Source: Cololabis saira (lineage: Eukaryota; Chordata; Actinopteri; Beloniformes; Belonidae). From it: 64,000 nt of DNA. Below the pieces are notes generated by a model. It was not told the DNA's origin. It was given only the letters and a program-made list of their open reading frames with translations, and did no database searches. The DNA lies in assembly GCF_033807715.1 (NCBI RefSeq), contig NC_084590.1, positions 8,588,327 through 8,652,326 on the forward strand. Reading direction: 5' to 3'. This document shows, in pieces, positions 11,793-23,235 of the stretch. The position numbers and the translations under genes are program-made. Position 1 is the stretch's first letter. The number at the start of each line of letters is the position of its first letter.

Positions 11793-11985
11793 GAGTAGCC
11801 TACGGTGTAGCTTACGTAGCCTACGGCGTAGGTTACGTAGCCTACGGCGTAGCTTACGTAGCCTACGGCGTAGCTTACGTAGCCTACGGCGTAGGTTACG
11901 TAGCCTACCGCGTAGCTTACGTAGCCTACGACGTAGGTTACGTAGCCTACGGCGTAGCTTACGTAGCCTACGGCGTAACCTAACA
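11793..11985. repeat. Tandem array of MITE core, about 24-bp units
   Basis: Eight or so units of TACGTAGCCTACGGCGTAG with slight variation. Each unit is itself near-palindromic and is contained in the core of the MITE 200 bp upstream. ORFs across it are artefacts. Confidence 0.85.
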
Positions 11986-12727
11986 GCCTTTACTCCGGCG
12001 CGATCTTCGCAAACAACGGAACAAAAAAGGGATTATGTACATTCACTGAGTGAATATTATGAAAGTAAAATATGTATTTCTCGCTAGAAATGTAATCAAA
12101 ACGCATTTTTATGCAGAAACTAACTCAAAATATTGATTTTATTCACTAAAAAATAAAAAAATGTCCGCCATGTTTTTTTTTTGGATTCAGTCCGCAAATG
12201 ACGACGAAAAGCATTCTGTGAAATTTTTATACCCCCTCGCTCGCGAAGTCAGCATCTGAAATCACTCGATCCGTAGGGGCTATTCTCAGCCCCGAGCCCT
12301 CGTTATGCCCCCTCCCCCTAGGTGAAAAGAGGAATTGGGACACCACTACCCTCACGGGAACGCGCAAAATTTAAGGGGAGGGATCAAAACGAGGGCGAGG
12401 GGGAGTATTGGGACGCACCCATAATATCATATACACTGAAATAATAAATAAACAAGCAACAAACAACACACACTGAACTAATAAACAACAATAAACAAAT
12501 GATCTTCTTCAAAATTAAACAAATAAATTTAAGAAAAAAAGAAATTCGAGAAAATACCGTTTTCAGCGGGAAGGATATCCCACAGAAAACCACAGATCTA
12601 CGTCATCGACTCGTGACCGGAGACTCTACCACCTTGAATAAATAAAATCATTGAGGGTTCTACAAGTCGCATTACTTTTTTTTTTTTTATTTGCATTTTT
12701 TAGAAAATAAAAGGACAACAACAAATT

Positions 12728-13442
12728 GGCTGACAAGGGCCAAACGCACTGCAACGGCCTGATGCGTCTCAGTTAAGGAAAACGGCTTCAAGTACAGAAA
12801 CCATTCAAATTCACAAACTCAAAACGAGGTACAAAAAGAGGAACGTGGTGCAAATGAAAAAACGTGCTGCAAGAAACAAAGAAAAATGCAGTATCATCAA
12901 ACGCGCTGCAAATAGAGAAACGATGCAAAGCACAAAACGATATAAAACAAGAAACCAAGAGACCGAACAGCTGACTGAACCACAGTGTTTACGTCCATGG
13001 TTTAAACATACAGCGGGAACGGTAATGTGATATAATGTGGTTTATATCACTGTACAACGCTGTACATTACGAGACGTTTCTTTATTATATTTTAACGTTA
13101 CAGTCAGCTGTTCGGTCTCTCTCTACATCCCGTGTGTCTGTCCATTGAGCTGTTACGCTGAGAGCGCCCCCTGCAGGTTTGGTAACCGGTTATGAAGCGT
13201 TCTTCTTTTGAAGATGGTTTCTTGTTTTATATCGTTTTGTGCTTTGCATCGTTTCTCTATTTGAAGCGTTTAATGATGCTGCATTTGTCTTTGTTTTTTG
13301 CAGCACGTTTTTTCATTTGCACCACGTTCCTCTTTTTGTACCTCGTTTTGAGTTTGTGAATTTAAATGGTTTCTGTACTTGAAGCCGTTTTCCTTAACTG
13401 AGACGCATTAGGCCGTTGCAGTGCGTTTGGCCCTTGTCGGCC
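12728..13442. mobile_element. Foldback element with about 230-bp arms
   Basis: 12728-12957 and 13214-13442 are inverted copies, with GACAAGGGCCAAACGC at the tips. The loop carries a smaller inverted pair, GAGACCGAACAGCTGACTG and its complement near 13101. No ORF of known type. Confidence 0.8.
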
Positions 13443-14053
13443 ACCGTAGAAAACCCCACCGACAAGGATCCCGACAGCAATCCTTCCATCATGGTAAAAT
13501 TATTGTGATAATTTACTTTAATGATCTTTACCGATTTGGTGTGGTTTACATTACTTTAATAATTTTTTACTGATTTCCTTTTGATTATCTATTCATTGAT
13601 TTTCACACCTTAAAAGGTGTAAAAAGAGGGAATTGTTAGGAATAAATCTATTTCGGCCTTTGCAGGACTTAGAGAGAAGTAGAATATAGATTCAAAAGGC
13701 CCAAACATCATTTGTGTGTTGTGACCTTGCTCACACTCTTATGCAAGCAAAGCCTATATCAAATGTAGGTATCATACAGGCTTACATCGTGTAGAAGACG
13801 AAGAGAGCCAAGTGAAACCAATCAAGGCTCCAACAAGGGGGGGTCTAAATCTAAACCATGGTTCCTTCCCATCAGTTTAGCCAATTCTATTCTTGATGTG
13901 GTAAATTTACTTTGAATCTCCAATAAGAAAAACTTTAATTGAGAGAAGTTGTTTGTCTTTACTTCTAGCTAAGTGCCTTCTTTCTAATATCAACATTATC
14001 CACTGCAGCAGGTTTTCTAAAATCTTGGTTGAGATCAAAAAGCCTCTTTTTTA

Positions 14054-15928
14054 TGGAGCTAGAACAGTCTCATAATACACAAATGCACGGGACAAGTTTT
14101 ACAAATGCACAGACAGATTTGCAAATACACACACGGTTTCACACGTGCACAGAACAATTCACACGTGCGTAGGACAAGATATACAAATGTATTTTTGATG
14201 CACACACAAATATAACCTGATTTACAAACGTTTTTTTGTCTGTGAGCTGCGCTAGATTTGTGTGTGACTTTTGAGACTCCCCTGACCTCCCCCGAACTAC
14301 AAATATGTTTTTTTTAACACGGAAGGATCTGCAACCAATCAGATATATTCCTTTGTTTCAGCCAATCATAAGAGCGCACCCACGTGGGGGAAGCAGCGCA
14401 GTGGATAAAACACGATTTACTCTAAACCAATCAGATTAAAGGGGCGGATACACCTGCTGTTTCAACTGCGTTAGCACCGTTCACTTAGAAAAGTGATTCA
14501 TATTTCGAGTTGGTGGAGTAAAGATAAATAAACATCAACAGGAGATAAAAGATAAATAAACAGGATGGAGAGGAGATCACTGCTCTGATTTTCTTGTGAG
14601 CTCGGTAAAGAAAACAGCGCGATCTGAGATGGTTTGTCGGGCTGTTCAACCAGAGCCGTCGGGACTGGAGAGCTCTTAGTCCTGCCGATGCAGCAACTGA
14701 TGATGAGAAACAGCGGAGATATTTATGTATTTGCTCCGTTTGGTTTGACTACGTGTTACATGGGATTGTCCCGCTGATTCAGAACCAGACAGACCGCAGA
14801 GCTGCTGCGTCTGTCTGACGGGACGAGCAGCAGCGCACATGTCAGGAGATTAATTTACCGAAATATCTGGAGTAAAGTCGGTATCAGTCGACTGATAACC
14901 GAAGAACCTCTGTATCCAGCTCAGATGTTTGATGATCGGTGGGTAAACCCCCCGAACAGCATCATCACGGCTGCATCTTCCCATGAGCATGACTCTCTGC
15001 ACCGGGAATGTGTTGATCTGCCACCGCTGTTTTGACACATGTTTGTCTCTGTGTGGTGGCGATGTCACATCATAAATGTGAGGATAACAGCTGCTTGTTT
15101 CTGACCTCCACGTCTGGTCACTGTGGTCAGCTGGTGTCTGACCGGGACCAGCGCCACTCGCGGCCAGAGCCAGAACGAGACTGCAGCAATATTCGCCCCC
15201 GTCATTTGACGCGTCAACAGGCTCGTTCTCCTGAAAGACACCTGTAGTTCAAATACAGAAATATCTCTGCTGTTTCTCATCATCAGTTGCTGCATCGGCT
15301 GGACTAAGAGTGCAGTCTCCCGACGGCTCTGGTTGAACGGCCCCACAAACCATCTCAGATCGCGCTGTTTTCTTTACCAAGATCACAAAAAAATCAGAGC
15401 AGTGATCTCCTCTCCATCCTGTTTATTTATCTTTTATCTCCTCTTGCTGTTTATTTATCTTTACTCCACCAACTCCAAATATTAATCACTTTTCTAAGTG
15501 AACGGCGCTAACGCAGTTCAAACAGCAGGTGTATCCGCCCCTTTAATCTGATTGGTTTACGAGTAAATCGTCCCCCACGTGGGTAGCACTCTTATGATTT
15601 GCTGGAACAGGAAGACATCTGATTGGTTGCAGATCCTTCTGTGTTAAAAAAAAAATGTATTTGTGGATCGAGTCCAATACATCCATGATTGAGTCACGTC
15701 AGGGGAGTCTCAAAAGTCACACAAATCCAGCGCAGCTCACAGACAAAAAAATGTTTGTAAATCAGGTTATATTTGTGTGTGCATCAAAGATACATTTGTA
15801 TATCTTGTCCTACGCACGTGTGAATTGTTCTGTGCACGTGTGAAACGGTGTGTGTATTTGCAAATCGGTCTGTGCATTTGTAAAACTTGTCCTGTGCATT
15901 TGTCAATTATGAGACTGTTCTAGCTCCA
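14054..15928. mobile_element. Large foldback element, arms about 680 bp
   Basis: The tips TGGAGCTAGAACAGTCTCAT and complement are flanked by TA on both sides. The inverted arms reach about 14740 and 15245. The loop of about 500 bp contains sequence shared with 46850-48265. The arms hold ACACAAATGCACGGGACAAG-type repeats. No intact ORF. Confidence 0.8.
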
Positions 15929-16902
15929 TACTTTTTCAACCAAAAATTAAACCAAACTTAAGTTGTTGGACAGACAGCTGGTACATTTACTCTAGAAGAC
16001 TGTAATGTGGGTAATTTCTCAACACTAAGGAAATCTTATTTGGCTGTCCTTTAATATTAACAGTTGTTTGTACAACTGTGATTATTTACACTCATTAAGG
16101 TGTGTCTTGATTGTAGACTTTGACAATGATGGCTCTACCTTCTGATGTTGAGTAGGGATTGTTCTACACTAAGGATTCTACCTCAGTTGTCTTTTATGGT
16201 CTTAGGGCCTGATTTACTAAAGGTTTGCGTGTGTAAAAACGTGTGCAAACTTGACATCACCCGCAAACCAATGTGCCAGCTGATCTACTAACAGCGTGCA
16301 AAGAGGACTGCGTCTCTCAAATGCGCAAAATAGCACACGCAATCCATTTAGTACTTTTGCCCTGATGAATAATCAATATGGGGCGTACCCAGCAGAAATC
16401 ACTAAATACTGGGAGGGGAAGATGCAAATTGGTCCATTTACCACGCGCAATGAGATTTACCAAGCCTGAAAGTAATTGCGCGTATTGTGATTGCGTCTGT
16501 ATTTAATACGTGTGAAAGGAAGGTGCTAATCTGCTGCTGCTGTTATTGTGGCAAGGAGATCCAAAATCAAAGAATACGCAGAGAGAGAGTCTTTATTCTG
16601 CTGCATGCTATTTTAAAAATGGTTGCACAAGTTTTATTAAAGGCCACTTTTTCTTTAGTTCTTCGCCTTATATCTTGCCACCTTCTCTTATTGTGCCCCC
16701 CTCCACTCGCCCACAAGCAGGCCAAGCCTTTGTGCTAAACTTTGTATTTTATTGATTACTTATCTTATTGAACGTGAAATCATCCTTCGTACATTACATT
16801 TAATTAAAACCCGTGCTTATTAATCACAAAACACAGGTTAAACATCATGACCAAATCCGCTCCGACCCGGTGTATCAGTGATCAGCGCAGAGACTGTAGC
16901 TT

Positions 16903-17030
16903 CGCCTGAATTATGGTTCTGCGTTAAATCGACAGCGTAGCCGACGCGTAGGGTCGCGGTGCGGTGTGCGTCGCCGCGTACCCTACGCCGTCGGTTCTGC
17001 GTTGGTGTGACGCGGAACCATAAATCAGCC
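16903..17030. mobile_element. Palindromic MITE nested in Harbinger element
   Basis: Inverted termini TTATGGTTCTGCGTTAAATC and GACGCGGAACCATAAATCAG with GCGTCGCCGCGTACC core. Same family as 11497 and 23703. Confidence 0.8.
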
Positions 17031-17439
17031 AATCAGGGAGCAAGGGGTATGGGGAGCTGGGTTGATGTTGATCTGCGGACAAAACTTATTAAGGAGCATC
17101 AAACTCACTCTTATCTACGCGGAAATAACGCTAAAATATAAAGAAGGCTTCCCAAAGTGTGATCTATGGTGAAATAGGAAAATTAAGATGTGCAACTCTT
17201 CTAGGTGACACGTGCATTTAATTGACTTCATGGCGCCAGCCTTGGCGTTTATTATTACGCAAATGTGGAATGTTTGGGTCTGTCTAATTTCGTCAAATTA
17301 AATTTGGAGATTCACTGTTCACATTTTTATGTGTATGCGTTGTATGAGAGAGAGATGGAGAGGGCGAGGGAGGGAGGGAGAGACGTGGCTTGTACGTTGT
17401 TGTTTTTTGTTTTTTTGCAGTTTGGGTGCACAATACACT

Positions 17440-17463
17440 TGTGTGTGTGTGTGTGTGTGTGTA
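17440..17463. repeat. Short TG microsatellite
   Basis: About 11 TG units. Confidence 0.9.
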
Positions 17464-17529
17464 TTAAAAAGAGATTTTGCAGTATGTTGTGTAATTGAAA
17501 CTGGTTTGCTGTGATCGTTGATGGCAAAC

Positions 17530-17856
17530 TCATATTAAGCATTTACATCGCTGGTTATTATGTGCCCCCCAATTAGATCTGTTCTGCCGCCGACTCTGTT
17601 TTAACCTCATCTGCCGTTCTTTTTGTCTTATAACTGCATTTATTCTATCGCAGATTTTCTCCGATATTGCGTTTCTTTTGGTAATGTTTAAATGTCTTTG
17701 CTGTAGTTCATGAATGTGTTTATTTGCCTCTTCCACTAACATTTGTAACTCCACCGCGTCAAATTTCATTTTGCGCTTGCGACTATATCCTGCTTTCCAT
17801 CCACTCTCCATGGCGCAAAGTTTGCGCCGCAAACCGTAAGACGCGCAACACCTCAT
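17530..17856 (-). pseudogene. Myb/SANT-like protein of Harbinger element
   Basis: A 108-codon frame with RKMKFDAVELQMLVEEANKH followed by KRNAISEKICDRINAV, resembling the trihelix Myb-like protein that accompanies Harbinger transposases and helps them enter the nucleus and bind DNA. Usual family Trp positions are missing and the C-terminus is lost. Probably a non-functional remnant. Confidence 0.6.
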
Positions 17857-18299
17857 TTAAATACTGCTGTTTGGACCTGTTATCAATTGCGCACACAATC
17901 TTAGTTGATCACCCGCAACACACAACAACAGCACGCGCAAACTTTTTCAGTGCACACGCAATTTAGTACTCTTTATTTAGGATCTTAGTAAATCGGGCCC
18001 TTAGTGTCTATTTTTGTGGTTAGGACCACCAATGCTTACCCGCTACAGAAATATGCACCAATTTAGGCCTTCGCTATCAACCGGTGGTCCGCGGCCCTCT
18101 GGTGGTCCGTGACGGTATTGCAGGTGGTCCGTGAAATTGTAAATGGAAAACAATAATAATTTAAAATTAAAGCTGCTTACCTCCTAGGTCAATAATACTA
18201 TAAAAAGTGCCTTTGCTGTTCACATAAAACTCAACGTATCATCATAAGCATATCAGAAATGACACCATACACGACTCTATGTCAAACCATTCAAAGGTT

Positions 18300-19445
18300 A
18301 TTGCAGAAAATAGGAACTATCACATATCGACCAATCAGATGAAGGGGTGGGGCTAATTCATGCCAATGAAGGTCAAGTACTCAAAACCGAGTCCGATGAC
18401 ACCACCCACAAGTCTTTATGTCAAACCATTCAAAAGTTATAGCAGAAAGTAGGAACCATCAAATATGGACAAATCAGATGAAGGGGGGGCGCGCTTTTTG
18501 GTGTCTATCGTTGCCACGGTTACGCTTTTGACTGAAAAGTAATGCGCGTCGTCGCAGGATCTAGACGCACATTTTGATGTATAACACACCTGGGTGCACG
18601 TTACGGTTCAGGCTGCATTCACAGCTGAAGAAGTGGCATAAATTGCGCCAAAATTACACGATTAATTAAAAATGGCCGACTTCCTGTTCGGTTTCGGCCA
18701 TGGCGCCAAGAGACTTTTCTTTAAAGGAGCTGTATGTAAGAGCAATAATAAAACGAATCATAAAATGACCCCGATATGTCAACAGACATTTAAAAATCAT
18801 GTTAATTTCAAATACTTATGTCACTGACAACAGCACTCAAGTCAGGATATTCCAGTTTAAAAAGAGGAGTTGCAGCCCTCAACTGATGTTTATGTTGTCA
18901 TTTTTTGTTTTGGTCTGAAGCTCCACCTCCATCTCCCAATCACCAAGTCAGTATTGTTTCGGCATCCGGGTTGCCAGCTCGGCTCTAATTATGGCAGCCA
19001 TGGCAGCCTACGTTCCTGCTGCATTCTGCAGCCTACCTGGCAACCTCTGGTCGGGGGGAGGAGGGGGAGGGTACACGCCACTCAACAATATTTTGAAAGT
19101 GACTGCAGTACCAGTTTTGGCCATTTCTTACAGACGGCTCCTTTAAGTTGTGCCATGCTACAGGTGTGTACCGATTTTCATGCATGTACGTCAAACCGTA
19201 TTGTGGGACTTGAGGCACAAAGTTTTCTTGGGGGCGCTGTTGAGCCGTTACGCCACGCCCATTAATGCAAACCATTAAATATCACATTTTTCGCCAGGCC
19301 TGGCTTGATGCAAAATTTGGTGACTTTTGGGGCACGTTTAGTGGGGCAAAAAGGCCCTCATTTCGTCGGAAGAAAAATAAAAACAAGGACAATTCCTACA
19401 GATACAAATAGCGCCTTTGCACTGTCAGTGCTCGGGCCCTAATAA
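18300..19445. repeat. Dispersed repeat interrupted by a TTAA element
   Basis: Two roughly 120-bp direct repeats (ATGTCAAACCATTCAAA near 18279 and 18419) start it. After the 18725-19142 insertion it continues through GCCACGCCCATTAATGC to CAGTGCTCGGGCCCTAATAA. A partial copy is at 8696. No coding. Confidence 0.65.
18725..19142. mobile_element. TTAA-flanked MITE (AGGAGC family), copy 1
   Basis: AGGAGCTGTATGTAAGA at the left, with its imperfect complement ending GACGGCTCCT at the right, directly flanked by TTAA (18721-18724, 19143-19146). The host repeat resumes exactly on the other side. Piggybac-like by target site, non-coding. Confidence 0.8.
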
Positions 19446-19849
19446 ATAAAAAAAAGAATTATTTCTACAGCACATAAAACACATAAAGTAAGCATGCTTT
19501 GAAGGGAGCGTGTGCACTTTCGTGGACCAGCCTGGAGATGGAGCAGTCAGCTCGGGCTCTCAGGCTGGTTTATTGTCCCCGAAACAGCCAGATACTCTCC
19601 TACCAAGATAGTCAAGTTAACAGGTGAAAACAAATATTGTATGGAAACAGTGTATTCGGTTTTCAAAATAAGAGATCGAAAAGAGTTTCAACTGCCAAGC
19701 TGTTCACCTTGGTCTCTTAAAATATCTAATCATATTCACCTTCAATTGCATCTCAAAATGTTCTCATTCATTTTAAAACATGGATGTAACATGGACTGCC
19801 GATGGTTATCTTCTTGATGTCTGATTTTGGGCATGTGGCAGGGGTTTTG
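19446..19849. other. Intergenic, no gene seen
   Basis: No recognisable domain. Short open frames only. Confidence 0.4.
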
Positions 19850-21100
19850 ACTTCTCCGGTGCTTTTAACACCATCCAGCCATCGCTGCTCAGGGGAAACT
19901 GGAGGAAGCAGGAGTGGACTGTCACCTGGCTGCATGGACCATTGACTACCTCACCAACAGGCCACAGTACGTGAGGCTCCGCAACTGTGTGTCTGATGTG
20001 GTGGTCTGCAGCACGGGGGCCCCGCAGGGTACAGTGCTCACTCCATTCCTCTTCACACTATACACCTCAGATTTCCACCACAACACACACTCCTGTCATC
20101 TCCAGAAGTTTTCCGATGACTCCGCCATCGTGGGACGCGTGTCCAGGGGGGACGATCTGGAGTACAGGGGGGTTATCGCCGACTTCGTCACATGGTGCGA
20201 ACGGAACCATCTGCGCATCAACACCAGCAAGACGAAGGAGGTGGTGATCGACTTCGGCAGGAACCCTCTGCCTCTTGCACCGGTGAACATCCAGGGGCTG
20301 GACATTGAGACGGTGGAGGAGTACAAGTACCTGGGTGTTACCTGGAGGAGTATAAGTACCTGAGTGTTCACCTCAACAACAAACTGGACTGGTCACACAA
20401 CACAGACGCCCTGTACAAGATGGGCCAGAGTCGACTCCACCTGCTGAGGAGACTGAGGTACGTCTGCCATATTCTATGCAGTGGTCTGCTGGAGCTGCGG
20501 GAGCTCGGAGAGAGAGAGGAAGAGACTGAACCGACTGGTCAGGAGGGCTGGCTCGGTTCTTGGTTGTGCTCTGGACTCTGCCGAGGAGGTGGGTGAGAGG
20601 AGGATGCTGGTCCAGCTGAACTCCATCATGGACAACCCCTCTCACCCCCTACATGACACTGTGGGAGCATCAGCAGCTCCTTCAGCCAAAGACTGCTCCT
20701 CTCGCGCTGCAAGAAACGCTACCGCAGGTCCTTCATCCCCACAGCCATCAGACTCAATAATAACCAACTGTAGCCACCCGAGTGCAATAACCTGTTTCTC
20801 TGAAAGTGCAATAATCTTCTCCCTCCAAATACCTCACTGACATTTTTGCACATATATTTTTGCACACATGTATATAGTGTTCGTTTTTTATTTTAGTATT
20901 TCTTTTGTACATTGCTCTTATTTTATATTGCTTTCTTTTATTATTTAGCTATTTTTTGGTTATTTTTAGGATATACTTTTTTTATATACCTTTCATACTT
21001 TGTGTGTATTTGTATATTTGTTGAGTGTGTATGTTTGCTACTGCACAAGCAAATTTCTCCTCTGTGGGATTAATAAAGTTCTATTCTATTCTATTCTATT
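19850..21100 (+). pseudogene. 5'-truncated LINE with broken reverse transcriptase
   Basis: Starts mid-palm (GAFNTIQPS region). It shows STGAPQGTVLTP, then FSDDSAIVG in place of the usual YADD-type box, and DIETVEEYKYLGV. A near-exact 29-bp tandem duplication at about 20313-20370 shifts the frame to a stop. After a frame change, LDWSHNTDALYKMGQSRLHL follows. The 3' end is AATAAAGTTCTATTCTATTC, a simple tail. Dead on arrival. Confidence 0.85.
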
Positions 21101-21562
21101 TAGAAAGGTATGTATCAAATTATATGTTTGTTGACGATAATCTGATATACTGATGTTATACTATGTTAAACTGTTCATATACATTTGTGTCCTGGCCTGT
21201 GTTGAAAAAAATCAATTTTCTGATTCTAAATCGATTCTCATATTTATTCCTAAAAATCGATTCGCATGTCTAAAGATCGATTTTCATCATTACATTACAA
21301 CTTTTGGTATTTTTTTTGTTTATGCCCAAAAAATTGTTCTTGTGTTGGACACAAGAATAATTGGTGCCATGTTTTTGCCTTTAAATATGTTTAAAGGTAT
21401 GAAAACATTAAAGTTTCCAGTTATAATTGCATAAATTGTCTATATTTAAAGGAGCTGTATGTAAGAGCAATAATAAAACGAATCATAAAATGACCCCGAT
21501 ATGTCAACAGACATTTAAAAATCATGTTCACTGACAACAGCACTCAAGCCAGGATATTCCAG

Positions 21563-22570
21563 TTTATGCAAGGATCCTGTTTGTGGACTTCAGCTCTGCG
21601 TTCAACACGATCGCTCCCGCAATCCTCCACCAGAAGCTCACCCAGCTCACCGTGCCTGCCCCCACCTGTCAGTGGATTACCAGCTTCCTGAGTGACAGGA
21701 GGCAGCAGGTGAGGCTGGGGAGCATCACATCCAGCACCCGGACCATCAGCACTGGCGCCCCCCAGGGGTGCGTCCTCTCACCACTGCTCTTCTCCCTATA
21801 CACTAACGACTGCACCTCAGGGGACTCGTCTGTGAAGCTCCTGAAGTACGCGGACGACACCACCGTCATCGGCCTGATCCGGGAGGGTGACGAGTCCGCG
21901 TACAGACGGGAGGTGGATCAGCTGGTCCACTGGTGCGGTCGGAACCACCTGGAACTGAACCCGCTCAAGACTGTGGAGTTGACAGTGGACTTCAGGAAAA
22001 ACCCACTGCCACTCCTCCCCCTCACCATCCTCAACAGCACCGTCTCCTCCACAGACTCCTTCAAGTTCCTGGGGTCCACCATCTCCCGGGACCTGAAGTG
22101 GTCCACCCACATCAACTCCATCAGGAAGAAGGCGCAGCAGAGGTTGTATTTCCTGCGGCAGCTCAGGAAGTTCAACCTGAAAAATCATCCAGCACCCTCT
22201 TTAATAATCATGTCTGCCTCACTCTGCTGCACCTCTCACTTTTGTACTTCCTTTTGTATAATTTTTTGTATTTTTTGTATAATTTGTCTGTTAAAATTGT
22301 ATATAGGTTATACTTATACTTTATTCTTATACTTATTCTTATTTTTATTCAGAACTATCCTTCTTTTATCACTACCTCAAACTGCTGCACCTTAAAATGT
22401 TAAAATGTTTATATGTATATAGTAATACCACATTTGTTTATTGTTTATTTGTTTATTGTTTATTTTTTTTTTACTACCAAAGAGCGAAATAACCGAATCA
22501 AATTCCTTGTTGGACAATGTTCGAACCTGGCCAATAAAGCTGATTCTGATTCTGATTCTGATTCTGATTC
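21563..22570 (+). pseudogene. L2-like LINE, 5'-truncated
   Basis: An open reverse-transcriptase frame shows FVDFSSAFNTI, STGAPQGCVLSPLLFSLYTN, the catalytic box KYADDTTVIG and FKFLGSTISRDLKW. It ends in a 3' UTR with tail repeats of GATTCT. ATTCCAGTTT is duplicated at both ends, and copy 1 of the host MITE shows the empty site. The N-terminal endonuclease and first RT blocks are missing, so it is incapable of moving. Confidence 0.9.
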
Positions 22571-22632
22571 CAGTTTAAAAAGAGGAGTTGCAGCCCTCAA
22601 CTGATGTTTATGTTGTCATTTTTTGTTTTGGT

Positions 22633-22832
22633 CTGAAGCTCCACCCTCCACCTATCTCCCAATCACCAAGTCAGTATTGTTTCTGAAGCTCCACCCTCCA
22701 CCTATCTCCCAATCACCAAGTCAGTATTGTTTCTGAAGCTCCACCCTCCACCTATCTCCCAATCACCAAGTCAGTATTGTTTCTGAAGCTCCACCCTCCA
22801 CCTATCTCCCAATCACCAAGTCAGTATTGTTT
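22633..22832. repeat. 50-bp tandem repeat, four copies
   Basis: CTGAAGCTCCACCCTCCACC-type unit with period 50, at 22633, 22683, 22733 and 22783. The same sequence is single in copy 1 of the MITE (near 18918). Confidence 0.95.
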
Positions 22833-23235
22833 CGGCATCCGGGTTGCCAGCTCGGCTCTAGTTATCGCAGAAGCCGCTACGAACGTGTTGGATGAAAAAC
22901 CTGGCAACCTCTGGTCGGGGGGAGGAGGGGGAGGGTACACGCCGCTCAACAATATTTTGAAAGTGACTGCAGTACCAGTTTTGGCCGTTTCTTACAGACG
23001 GCTCCTTTAATTACTTTATAGGCCTATACTGTCTTGCAGTTACATTTGCATAAAATGCTAAAAAAATAAATTCTCAAAAAAAAAACAAATAAACTGAAAA
23101 TGGAAAAAATTTAAACGGAATAAAACTGATTTTGTACGTCGAATCGATTCTTGACATTTGAATCGACTCTTGAATCGACTCCCAGCCCTATTTGTGTCCC
23201 ATTCGTGCTGATCCAGATGAAGACGTGGCAGCGCG

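Larger units (their letters stand above)
11300..12422. mobile_element. Composite non-autonomous DNA transposon
   Basis: The ends are related inverted motifs (left TCTCAATTCTCCCCC and CCCAATACTCCCCC, right GGGGGAGTATTGGGACGCACCC-type), familiar in fish genomes. The interior holds a palindromic MITE (11497-11620) and a derived tandem array (11793-11985). No coding sequence. Confidence 0.55.
16205..18000. mobile_element. PIF/Harbinger-type element
   Basis: The termini GGGCCTGATTTACTAA and TTAGTAAATCGGGCCC are inverted and directly flanked by TTA (16202-16204, 18001-18003), the 3-bp duplication of this superfamily. It is 1796 bp, with a Myb-like gene relic on the minus strand and a nested palindromic MITE. 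The DDE nuclease is absent. Confidence 0.85.
13634..18047. mobile_element. Possible LTR split by two insertions
   Basis: A purine tract (AAAAAGAGGGAAT) precedes TGTTAGG at 13634, as at a 3' LTR boundary. Removing the foldback (14054-15928) and Harbinger (16205-18000) insertions leaves about 740 bp ending CTACA at 18047. No gag or pol is visible, so this is only a suggestion. Confidence 0.3.
21450..23006. mobile_element. TTAA-flanked MITE (AGGAGC family), copy 2
   Basis: Same termini as the copy at 18725, flanked by TTAA (21446-21449, 23007-23010). It is enlarged by a LINE insertion and by a four-fold 50-bp tandem repeat. Confidence 0.85.
21192..23190. mobile_element. hAT-type MITE (AATCGATT family) with nested insertions
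   Basis: Flanked by perfect 8-bp duplications TTTGTGTC (21184-21191, 23191-23198). It lies in reverse orientation relative to copies at 41698-42397 and 52342-53051, with repeated AATCGATT motifs at both ends. Its own length is about 440 bp once the TTAA element is removed. Confidence 0.85.
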
